NCBI RefSeq assembly: GCF_001039355.2 | Contig: NW_019774602.1 | Span: 212,535-258,011, forward strand | Length of the DNA: 45,477 nucleotides | From: Lingula anatina | Taxonomy: Eukaryota; Brachiopoda; Lingulata; Lingulida; Lingulidae | Reading direction: 5' to 3' | Part shown: positions 1 to 9,333 of the stretch, piece by piece | How positions within the stretch are numbered: position 1 is the first letter of the stretch | Layout of the letters: the number at the start of each line of letters is the position of its first letter | Notes under the pieces: model-generated | What the model saw: the letters and a program-made list of their open reading frames with translations, nothing else | Told to the model about the DNA's origin: nothing | Database searches by the model: none | Program-made: the position numbers and the translations under genes

Positions 1-287
1 AAAAATATATTCGTAAAAAGTAACAAAGTTGAAAATTAGTGTTTATTTTTATTATGATATTTCTTCTTTTCACTCAAAAACCTATGAAATTCTATTATAA
101 GGTTGTCCAAGTGCTGTTCTTTAAAACCTGTCAATAATACAAATGGGCCTCTAATGGAGAAATTATTTAAAATGGTCTCATGCTTTAATCAATATTTTCA
201 GTAACAGACATAAACACTATAATGCTCTTGAAAGTATAAAATCAAGAGTAGCAGTCCAAATCATCACATTCTTTATCTGTGTTTTAG

Positions 288-356
288 GGTGACACGGGCC
301 TTACAGGAGACATGGGACCTCCTGGATTTGGATATAAAGGAAGTATAGGCGACAAG
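288..356 (+). CDS. COL4A2-like: collagen IV exon a (helix)
   Basis: A 69-nt exon, phase 0 at both ends, with TTTTAG before it and GTACAG after it. It encodes 23 residues of Gly-X-Y with one short interruption (GFGYKG). Confidence 0.93.
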
Positions 357-3300
357 GTACAGAAATAATTCCCAATTCCATTGCTTATTAACATTTATAT
401 TGAACATGTGTATATGTCAGTCTCTTATCTAAAGGGCTTTGTAAAAATTAAAAAAAATTAGTTAAGAAACGCGTTAAGATACTGTTTAAATGGGCATTTT
501 ACTGACAAAGGTTAAGTAAACCATTCAGCTTGGCTGTCTCATATTTAAGTAAGTTTAAAAACCATTGAAAATCATAAAACACTCTACCATATAAGGAGAG
601 CATTGAATAGTTCATCAATATCATATAGTTCGTTTTGCAAAATACAGACTATTATTCTTATCGATATATTGTTATATATTATATGATATATTAAAATATA
701 AATATATATATCATTAGGGAGACAAAGGGGACAGAGGAGATACAGGTTTCCCAGGTCCGAGTGGCTATACAGGACCCACAGGGGAAAAGGGGGACCGAGG
801 GGCTGGGTATCCAGGTAGGGGGCGCAATTAACTTATAAATACGTCTTATTAACTGATATTCAGGCCAAGTTTTTTCTTCATTTGCTGCACACTGATTAAA
901 GATACCATTAATATTAAAACTCGTTTTTATGCAGCTGTGGGTTAATATACCCTAGATTTGTATATTCCAGTTTAATGCTTTTTAAAATTGAACGTCAAAC
1001 GATGAGAGTCCGTAGATGAAGGCAAACGTGTGATTTTAGTACAATGTTATATTAAATCACATTAGAAGAAACGACATATTATTAACCTGTTGGTGGATTC
1101 TTATAATCTCGCATATGGTTTTGTAGGCGTAAAAGGAGACATAGGTCCACCAGGTCTGATGGGTTTCCCAGGTCCGGAAGGTCCTGCTGGTCCGCCTGGC
1201 CGGGACGGCATCGGGAGACCGGGACAGAAGGGCGAAGAAGGTAAGTAGTGCCTTAAAACACGTATCATTATTGGAGCTGGTGACACTGTCCTTTCTGCGT
1301 CTCGTAGTAGGGCCCCGTTTGAGAGTAAAAATTACACTTTACGTGCCAACAACTGGCTAATCATTGAGCATTCATTCTTCAACCAAAGCGATGCTTGTGC
1401 CTCCTTTCTACGACCACAGGGATGCCAGTTTCATGGTCGCACTAAGGATGCAGGAAGGACACCGTCCAGTGTAAAGGGGGTTTAAGTAGAAACATGTATT
1501 ATTATTGAAGCTGGTGACACTATTTGAGCTTTCCTCACAGACTGTACGTTTTTCGATAATTCCTCTATTCATCTGAACATTAGCATTACACTGGTAGCAA
1601 TAGAAATTCAGTTTCTTTGGTGGATCCTAGAAGTAGAGATATGGGACATGTATAGAGAGAGATCCATCTGTTATATACATGAGATAATGATAATAATTCA
1701 AACGAGACCACATTCCTTTAATATAGGTATGCACTTTTGATTATGTCATAATACAATATATAATGATCTATACATCTGCCGTGCATTTGCTTTTTAGGTC
1801 GCCAAGGTTACAGTATCACCGGACCCCCGGGACCACAGGGAGTTAAAGGGGAACAAGGTGACCAGGGTTTCATTGGACCCCCTGGTTTCGAGGGCAGAAA
1901 AGGGGAGAGAGGTTTCGGGGATAAAGGTTAATATATACGTTTAAGTGTTTCTCTGTAGAGTTTACATAGAAAAGTATATTTCCTTTTCTAATATAACTCC
2001 CATTTTGGGAAAAAATCATTTGCTATGTTTAATAATTATATGTTTTGGTGAGTAATATGTATATCTCTGATACTGGAACTTACAATAGCAACTGGCCGAC
2101 TTTGCCGCATGTCAACAAATTAAGTGACCAGTCCATCCAGGGTTGAGATCGCAACATCGACCAGTTGCTAATGTAAGCTCCAGTATCAGAGCTACATACA
2201 TTTCTCATTCTAATTCTACTGGATGACTAAATACATTCACTTTGTTATGTTAAATGTTGTGGCGTAAACAGGAGTCGCCCAGCGAAAGCTTTCAGGTTAA
2301 GCTTAGGAGGAAAGACTGTGATCACCACTCGTATATTTGACGGTGTTGACTTAACATATGAATTAAAGGTGTCGCGAAAATATCTTTGTATTTTTAAAAT
2401 AAACATGTGCAATATGGCATTCAAAAGTGTGTGTGTGTGTGTGTGTGTGTGTGTAAGTGTGTGTGTGTGTGTGTGTGTGTGTGCATGCGTGGATGAGAAA
2501 ACTGGCGAGAAAGCTCTTGTGTAAAAATACTTGAAGACAACCTATGTAAAATGACATAGTATACTCAAGACGAAGCTAGAAACTCTGCCTTAACAGGCAA
2601 CATTTAAAATCTTAAAGCACAACGTTAGAGTCGTCAAAAAAAGTGATCTACTTCTTTTTTACCGAAGACACTTATATTATCCTATTAGGCGAAAAGGGCG
2701 AGGTGGGTCCTCGTGGAGACTACGGCCCCCCTGGTCCGATTTCACCAGGTCCGAAAGGTGAACGGGGCGAACCTGGTGAGATTGGATTTCCCGGACCGCC
2801 TGGCCCTGAAGGTATAAGAGGATTTGAAGGTGGTCAGGGGTTCCCAGGTCCAGCGGGCCCAGTCGGTGCCAAGGGAGAAAAAGGTTAGTAAAAAATATAC
2901 ATATATTTGACGCAAAGGGTTATAGAAAGTCTGGTTTCAAATAATGAAAATATGGGGGGGGGGGGGCTACTTCTTTTCATTACTTAAATCAAAATTGCGC
3001 AAAATGCAAATGATAAATACTTACATTGTAAATGTAAAATCTTGGAGTTAAGAACAAAGAGGAGATGTCATTTACGACTATGTAAAGCGTTAATTCCTGA
3101 CATTTTCATCTCCCAGGTGAAGCAGTTCCTCTTTTCGGTCCGAAAGGAAAGAAAGGAGAACCGGGCTACGGCAACCCTGGTCCTATGGGCCCAGGGGGTA
3201 ACATAGGGGTCCCTGGACCCCCGGGCCCTATTGGACCACCAGGGTCCATTGGATTCCCTGGAAATCGAGGATTGGATGGACCACCTGGACGCACGGGGCG

Positions 3301-5767
3301 CATTGGAGCTCCAGGTAATCGACAGTACTAGATGAAAGATTTTAGAATGAGTAAGAGGTATTATATATGGCACAAGAATTATTCATAATACACTCTCAAG
3401 AAAAATCTTACTTTTACAGTGACGCGTAGATAAACGTGAATCTTAAAGTGTATTTTTTAAAATGTCATACAAATCTTTCTCGTATTATGACAGAATTGAA
3501 AATAGAAAAAAAATACAAATAATTCCTTGTAATATATATGTTACCTATACACATGCCCCATTCTTTGCTTTGTACACTTATTGCTACACGTACATTTATC
3601 AAGTACACAATAATTATATATGAGTCTCTCGGTTGTGTAATCCTAGGTCCCCCAGGCAACTCTGCCTTCATCTATGCGCGCCATAGCCAGAAACGCGATC
3701 GCATCGTCTGCGCTCAAGGACACAGATTACTCTGGGAAGGCTATAGCTTACTACACACTGAAGACGACGGAAGATCCCACGTACAGGATCTAGGTAATTT
3801 CCTAATTAATTTTGTCGAAGTATTTGCACAAAAAGCTCATTTTTTAAATCAAAGCTCCCAAAACATAAGACAGATTCGGTGAAATAGGTTTTTCACTATC
3901 TCTTGTGCAATGATTATAAATAAGTAAACGTTCCTAAAAACGCGTTTTCCCCTTTAAGTTATACATGAACTAAGTGCTACCTTTCAACAACAACATTTGC
4001 CTTGGAGTTGCATCTCGAAGTTAATTTGACCAGTACTTAAGCCAATCTCTCTTTAGGTCAAAAGGGATTCTTTGGACCATTTTCTATGAAAATTATTACA
4101 TGAAATTCCCACGAGGGGTTAAGACGGAGAATCAAATAAAAACCGTGTTAAAATAAAATATTTCAGGGCAAGCTGGGTCATGCATGCGGAAATTCAGCCC
4201 AATGCCTTTCATGTTCTGTAATATCAAGAACCAGTGCAACTACGGCAAGAGGACGGCCACGAGTTATTGGCTGTCCACAGACATGCCCATGCCAATGGTG
4301 CCAGTGACGATGGGAGATGCCGAGCCGTATATAGGACGGTAAGCACGTGAAACCCATGTGGAGACTGTCAAAAGTTTGATACAGTAGGCCTATTATGTGA
4401 GAGTTGACATAGGGTGCATTCCCAGAGATTTAGATTTAGATCGACCTGACTCCTTGGGGGTTCACGCTAAATTGCAGTCAGCCGAGCGCGCACCATAGTT
4501 AATTACCCCCTTACAACTTTTAGTAGGCGGGACAGACGCTTAAGCCGGCTAAGCTGACAGTAATCTAGTGAGACTCCACACAGGGATAGATCGATCTAAA
4601 ATCTATGGGAATGGGGTCATAGTGTCCGATTGATCAAAGTCCAGTACATCATCCAAAGGGACTTGTATTCTGGCAAGATATGATCTCATTCAATAGCATA
4701 TGTACAAATGTCCGTCAGTCAGATTCAAACAGAAGTGGTGACAAAAACCAAACTTCCCCGCTTAAAACATGTCGCGAGTACGATAGATAAGAGAAGGTGG
4801 CGTTTTATCCAAATATTTTGGTACAATATGTCAACTGAACGTGTTTAGGAGGACATAGAGGCCAGTCTTAGGAGTTTGGTGACCTAATTAATCAAACACT
4901 AATGTGTACTTAAATCGACCACCTTTGAACTGAAAGAATGAGAGATGGAGAAAGAAGGAGTACAAATTTTCATAGATATGACACCACATGTATTATATTT
5001 CCAGATGTGGAGTCTGCCAAGCCTCGGGTCCGGTTATAGCTCTTCACAGTCAAGACTCCGTCATTCCCACCTGCCCTGATGGGTGGAACGAGTTGTGGAT
5101 GGGATATAGTTTCGTAATGGTATGTCTTGTGCGATTTTTAAACCTACGGTCATAACTTAGGTTTAATGAAATGCACGATGAGAAATTTATTGCGGTTACT
5201 TTGCAGAACGCAGTCGTTTCAGAAATCGCGACAATTTCATTGTTAGAATTTGATTTGGTTTGGACCATTTTTCTTAATGCAAATCAATGTCATATTTGAT
5301 ACATTTGTTTCAGGAGATTGTCCGAAGTCAGTGTATTTTGTTGTACCCTCTACCAGGGTCACAGATTGATTTTCAATAAATATACATAGATATGTGTCTG
5401 GCTAGTTCTTAAAACCTTTCTCTACTGTCCAGTTTTTGCATGGAAATTTAATTTTGAAAATTCATCACTCAGCTGCTCTCTAATATATAGAGCACTTTTA
5501 TTGCTTTAGCACGCCGTGGGTGCCATGGGAGGCGGCCAGCAATTGGCCAGTCCTGGTAGCTGTATGGAGCACTTCCGGATCAACCCATACATCGAATGTA
5601 ACAGCCGCGGAGAATGCCACTTCTTCAGTGACAAGTACAGCTTTTGGTTGGTGTCAGTAAACGAAGATGAAGTCAGGCGTACTTTTGACAATATGAAAGG
5701 GAAAATATTAAAAGCTGGCTCATGGATGACAAAAGTCAGCAGGTGCATAGTATGCGCAGTTGGCTAA
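288..5767 (+). CDS. COL4A2-like: type IV collagen alpha chain, C-terminal part (10 exons, 5' end outside window)
   Basis: Structural subunit of the basement-membrane collagen IV network, secreted as a triple-helical protomer. Exons: 288-356, 718-814, 1127-1240, 1798-1926, 2689-2883, 3117-3314, 3647-3793, 4167-4338, 5005-5119 and 5510-5767. They join in phase into 497 codons plus TAA. The first six encode Gly-X-Y repeats with the short interruptions typical of collagen IV. The last four encode a full NC1 domain with 12 cysteines in the family pattern, including SRC-x2-C near the end. The segment between the WLST-like motif and the RCxVC motif is two residues shorter than I recall for alpha1-type chains and matches alpha2-type length; HSQD and GGGQ also look alpha2-like. 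The class is therefore an inference and the family is certain. The N-terminal helix and signal peptide lie left of the window. Confidence 0.96.
718..814 (+). CDS. COL4A2-like: collagen IV exon b (helix, contains RGD)
   Basis: Opens in phase 0 after ATTAG and ends in phase 1 before GTAGGG. It encodes Gly-X-Y triplets with an Arg-Gly-Asp at 733-741 and a GAGYPG interruption. Confidence 0.94.
733..741 (+). other. RGD tripeptide in the collagenous helix
   Basis: The codons AGA GGA GAT are in the collagen frame and give Arg-Gly-Asp inside Gly-X-Y. RGD is a general integrin-binding motif; whether it is accessible in the triple helix is unknown. Confidence 0.9.
1127..1240 (+). CDS. COL4A2-like: collagen IV exon c (helix)
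   Basis: A 114-nt exon, phase 1 to phase 1, between TTTTGTAG and GTAAGT. It encodes Gly-X-Y repeats with a one-triplet interruption (GIGRPG). Confidence 0.95.
1798..1926 (+). CDS. COL4A2-like: collagen IV exon d (helix)
   Basis: A 129-nt exon, phase 1 to phase 1. It carries a GYSITG interruption near its start, then regular GPPGPQG-type triplets. The donor is GTTAAT, weaker than the others. Confidence 0.93.
2048..2210. mobile_element. foldback/MITE-like element, about 163 bp
   Basis: The left arm (2048-2095) and right arm (2161-2210) are near-perfect reverse complements over about 48 bp. The similarity continues weakly into the centre, so the element can fold into one long hairpin. It has no ORF and lies in a collagen intron. 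Confidence 0.8.
2427..2484. repeat. (TG)n microsatellite
   Basis: Nearly pure TG dinucleotide run with one AA interruption, in a collagen intron. Confidence 0.97.
2689..2883 (+). CDS. COL4A2-like: collagen IV exon e (helix)
   Basis: A 195-nt exon, phase 1 to phase 1, after CTATTAG and before GTTAGT. Gly-X-Y repeats with one GPISPG interruption. The ORF runs open upstream into the intron, but the phase fixes the acceptor here. Confidence 0.95.
3117..3314 (+). CDS. COL4A2-like: collagen IV exon f (end of helix)
   Basis: A 198-nt exon, phase 1 to phase 1, between TCCCAG and GTAATC. It starts with a non-triplet stretch (EAVPLF) and continues as Gly-X-Y rich in GPPG. Confidence 0.95.
3647..3793 (+). 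CDS. COL4A2-like: collagen IV exon g (helix end and NC1 start)
   Basis: A 147-nt exon. The helix ends at GPPGN, then NC1 opens with an RHSQ motif and EGYSLL. The usually conserved AHGQDLG reads SHVQDLG, so the final Gly of that turn is Val here. Confidence 0.95.
   Translation, partial: VPQATLPSSMRAIARNAIASSALKDTDYSGKAIAYYTLKTTEDPTYRI
4167..4338 (+). CDS. COL4A2-like: collagen IV exon h (NC1)
   Basis: A 172-nt exon, phase 1 to phase 2. It encodes AGSC, MPFMFCN, a QCNY cysteine, SYWLST and the Met-rich loop that contains the Met equivalent to Met93 of the sulfilimine bond. Confidence 0.96.
4416..4614. mobile_element. foldback/MITE-like element, about 200 bp
   Basis: The left end reads gcattcccagagattt and the right end, reversed and complemented, reads cattcccatagatttt. 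The arms stay imperfectly complementary for about 70 bp inward. It lies in the NC1 intron 4339-5004 and has no ORF. Confidence 0.7.
5005..5119 (+). CDS. COL4A2-like: collagen IV exon i (NC1)
   Basis: A 115-nt exon, phase 2 to phase 0. It encodes the mid-domain RCGVC pair, LHSQD, TCPDGW and WMGYSFVM, the start of the second NC1 subdomain. Confidence 0.96.
5345..5400. repeat. dispersed repeat, copy 1
   Basis: The segment from cctctaccagggtcacag through catagatatgtgtc resembles 13021-13075 in the same orientation. It lies in the last collagen intron. Confidence 0.6.
5510..5767 (+). CDS. COL4A2-like: collagen IV last exon (NC1 end and stop)
   Basis: Phase 0 after TTGCTTTAG, ending in TAA. It encodes GGGQ, SPGSC, PYIEC, the C-x5-C with RGEC, SFWL, the LKAG lysine equivalent to Lys/Hyl211, and the closing SRCIVC. 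The ORF is open upstream, but the splice phase starts it at His. Confidence 0.96.
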   Translation, partial: HAVGAMGGGQQLASPGSCMEHFRINPYIECNSRGECHFFSDKYSFWLVSVNEDEVRRTFDNMKGKILKAGSWMTKVSRCIVCAVG

Positions 5768-8645
5768 TGACTGAGATTAGTATATCCATCACTTAAAAGT
5801 AATGAATTGAAGAAAAACACAAGTAGTGTTTGAAATTCAGACTTTAAAAAATTTCCCAGTAAAACTCTTTTTGAAACATAATATATAAATATATATGGGA
5901 GATGCCGATATAGTATTAATCATGATCTTGAAGGTTACATTTGATTCTTAAATTGTAAGTAACCAACTGATTTTTTTATTGAGTTATTGGATGAATTTGC
6001 ATTGATTTATGAATATCAACTTATGTGTGATATGTGCCGTGCATCGTCAATGCTCCAGACACTGCCATTACTTAATATTTAGGCGTTAAGAGCTGATCCA
6101 TTTTCATTTGTTGATAGTGAATAATCTGTAGTTATCTGTGAAAACTTGTTTGTTTTTCTCATGTTATCCTTAGTATCTACATGTATGTTATCTTTTTGTA
6201 CCAGCGATTCGAACGGTAAATGTATTTTTATGACAGCCTTACTGCAGTTGGCGAATATTTTTTAAAGGTGATTGTCTTGAGGTTGATTTAATATTTACTG
6301 TGAAATATAACAAAAATAATTGCAATGCAGGAAGGGAAATTATTATTATTATATAAAGTATTATGGCATTTAGAAGTAGCAGTATTCTACAAGTGAAAAA
6401 TCTTGATGTAACAACTGTGAGATCGCGGTGACGAGCGTGGGAGTAACCTTGAAAAAATTGCGCAAAACCCCGTTTGGGCGGAACGGATGTGATGGATTGT
6501 AAATGCAACTGTACATACCAGACTACATGTCATCGAAGGTGGCATGAGGAACACCGCTAACATTGGCCTGTCCATATTCAAGTATAGGGAAAGGAGGTGG
6601 CGAGTTCAAATTACCAATATTCCTTACCTTGTGCTAGTTTTCTTAGGCTTTTCTCCCAAACTGGGGTAGACAGGCCTCCCTGGTGTCACGTGACAGAGAG
6701 TCCCCCATAATAGGGACTCTGCTTCCCATTCATTTGTACAGGTAATCCTCGCCCTAGATTATGGCCTTCTTAGGTCAGGCTAGCTCTAACCATTATAATT
6801 ATAATTAATGGGCGGACTTTCTATTACACGATCCCTCAGTTACACCGGTTATGAGCATTACCACTGTTTCCACACGAATTAGGCGAATTCACCTCGTGAG
6901 CTTGCTTGGTGGTCACGATAACCTAACAACCTAAGAGTTGACTAAAGAGTTGACGAGGGATTTGAGAAAAGTACTCTTCTTAGCGTTTTCCACACCCACC
7001 TTGCCTGGCGACAACCATTGACTATTCACTCTTGAAAGAGAGTCTCCAAATTAAAGAGACGACGAGTATCAGCTTCTTCATTTTTACTTATTCATATATG
7101 CCCGCTTGTCTTTTTTTTAAGTGAAATAAAATTTCCGTTGGTATGGAAACTGGACATAAAGTAATTTCATCGTTACTCCCCCCTTATCGTTACTTCCCTG
7201 AATCGTTAATCCTCCACCCCATATAGTATAATTATGGTATTACCAGCATATATAAGCCCCCACCTCACCCGAAATGATATAGGTAATGTTGCTAGGAGAA
7301 AAACGTTGTGCAGCACTCTGTAATACTCTATACTGTCTGTTTCTGTTTTGTGCTCACTATTTTCATCTTTATGCTATTCAGGCTGCAGTAGTTTGTTGTT
7401 CAATTAAAATTTTTCAATCGGTTATCCTTGGTGTAAAATCTGGGCGTTAACCATTATCTTTTATCTTGTATTTGGCGCCATGGTGCAATTTTTGTTTGGT
7501 TCATAGGACTGTGCATATTAAATGCCGGAATTTAAGTGGAACGTCTATTTAGTTAGAGCTGTGCAGATAACCTGATACCGGGTATAATGTTACACGCATC
7601 GCTGGGTTTTGAAAAATAATTTGAAAATTGTATAATATAAGGTTAAGTAACGAAGAACACTCTTAAAATTTTGGGGGTCTGGCCCTCTCTCTCGCACGCC
7701 TTCTGAACACACATAATTATTCAGTTGTGGAAAAGAACACACCTGACAACCACGTACAAAATCGAAATAAAAACTCTCTGAGATTCGGATAAGATGTTTA
7801 AATGATATTTTACAAATGTATCAAATGTACAAATTCTCATAGCTCACATCTTTTCAGATGCACAGTTAAAACTGTGCATTCACAGTGTACCAAATTGTCT
7901 TTGTGCAAAAAGCATGAGTGATATACTGAACTTCTCTTTCTTTCACAATTGTGCTTGCTGTCCCGAAAATACAGTCACAACAAGTGCAACTAAAGGCACA
8001 TCTACGTCGCAACAGTACAATTCACTGTAAAATGACCAGGGGGACCAATAAGTACATAAACCCACCCTGAATTGAAATTTTAAAAAATAAACAAACGAAG
8101 ACAGTAAAGGCGATGTCGTGTCTTCAACACACGATATGATTCACCAAACAATGAGTGAAATACGCTTTGAAAAATAATGTAAATATTAATTTAAAATCTC
8201 TTATGGAATGAAGACAAGTTTCATGGTTACGTTGACGGGTCTATAAATGTTGGATATAAACGAGCATCCGTAACAGATGGAAAACACTTTGATATGACCT
8301 CCGTACTCAGTCTTACTTAGGTAGCTGATGTGGAACCATGTGAAACTGAATAACCCATCTCATCATCTTCAGTCATACAGCATAATACTGATTCTTCTGG
8401 GAATTACTAGTGTAACCCTTTTGAAAATGCAAAAATGAGACGTTTCCGTTACCCTTGCCAGAGTGCACTGGGCAGTTACCCTCATAACCACGCTGACCAT
8501 AAAGATTATACTCCAGATATACTCAAATACATCCGTTAAGACCTTGACAATGGTCTGTTATTATCAGTTATCACATAGTTTGCGGTGGACTTGACTGAAC
8601 ATGGGAGTTTTTTTTATTGAAATTTGGTCTCTCAAACGCTGTTAT
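5768..8645. other. convergent intergenic region (3' flanks of the collagen and Shisa-like genes)
   Basis: The collagen 3'UTR must start at 5768 on plus and the Shisa-like 3'UTR at 8645 on minus. A plus-strand AATAAA occurs at 7125-7130 and a minus-strand AATAAA at about 8613-8618, but I cannot say which are used. The ORFs at 6239-6581 have no recognisable domain. No RNA gene is seen. One perfect hairpin lies at 7858-7879. Confidence 0.6.
7858..7879. repeat. short perfect hairpin (10-bp arms, 2-nt loop)
   Basis: ATGCACAGTT and AACTGTGCAT are separated by AA. It lies in the convergent 3' region. No function is assigned. Confidence 0.85.
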
Positions 8646-9333
8646 TTAAAGCACACCTAGTATCGGAGAAGACGGCTGGTTCTCACGGTGTTGTGGCGCA
8701 TGCTGGTTGCCTACTTGTTCGTACGGTGGAGGCCCCTCATCGTTTGGTGCAATTTCTTGGTTCATGCTTTCAACATTGGGAGGTTGATCCCTTTGTGACC
8801 CCCGATCCCCCTGAGGCGCCCTGCCTCTTGGAACCACGCCAGAATGGTCTGGTTCATCATTACGTCCGTCATGGGTGTCGTCTGGCAGTTCTGTGAGACG
8901 TATCGTGTCGTCAGGCTCTTTAGTTTTCTTAATACGTGGTTTATGTTTCTCTTTTTCTACTTCGTTATGTTCATTATCAATAGTCTCGCTGTAGGGAGAA
9001 ACATCCGTGAGTGGAAACAGAGGAACCGTTTCCTGGAAATTTGTGCTGTGATTATAACACTGTTCGGAGTTAGGGTTGGCCTCTACATCCGGGTGCATTG
9101 CAGGGAGTGCATATCTAGGCATCGTCACGTCTGGTCCTGGGGGGCGCTCGTATCGCAGCTCCCTTAACTTTCTGCGCCTCTTGTGCACTGGGGGAGGGCG
9201 TTGCATACGCCTCTCTTTGAGTCCTTTTCCTTTAAAGCACAGACAACTTTCGTAAAATGACGCAAAAAGGAAACAGCCGACTACCATCGCTAAGGCTCCT
9301 ATTAGACAGGCCACGATGAGTCCAACTGGAAGG
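8646..9333 (-). CDS. Shisa-like exon 3 (transmembrane helix and tail)
   Basis: Acceptor TTTCTTTTCCAG just above 9333. 688 nt to TAA at 8646-8648. It encodes the transmembrane segment and the whole cytoplasmic tail with PPPY. The ORF is open to 9371, but splice phase starts it at YLPVG. Confidence 0.88.

Noticed and set aside
2318-2557. ORFs rich in Cys-Val or Thr-His repeats
   Set aside because: Translation of a TG/CA microsatellite.
6239-6581. Minus ORFs downstream of collagen
   Set aside because: Low-complexity translation, no domain, located in probable 3'UTR or spacer.
8624-9167. Two plus-strand ORFs over the Shisa-like last exon
   Set aside because: They are antisense shadows of a supported exon and show no domain.
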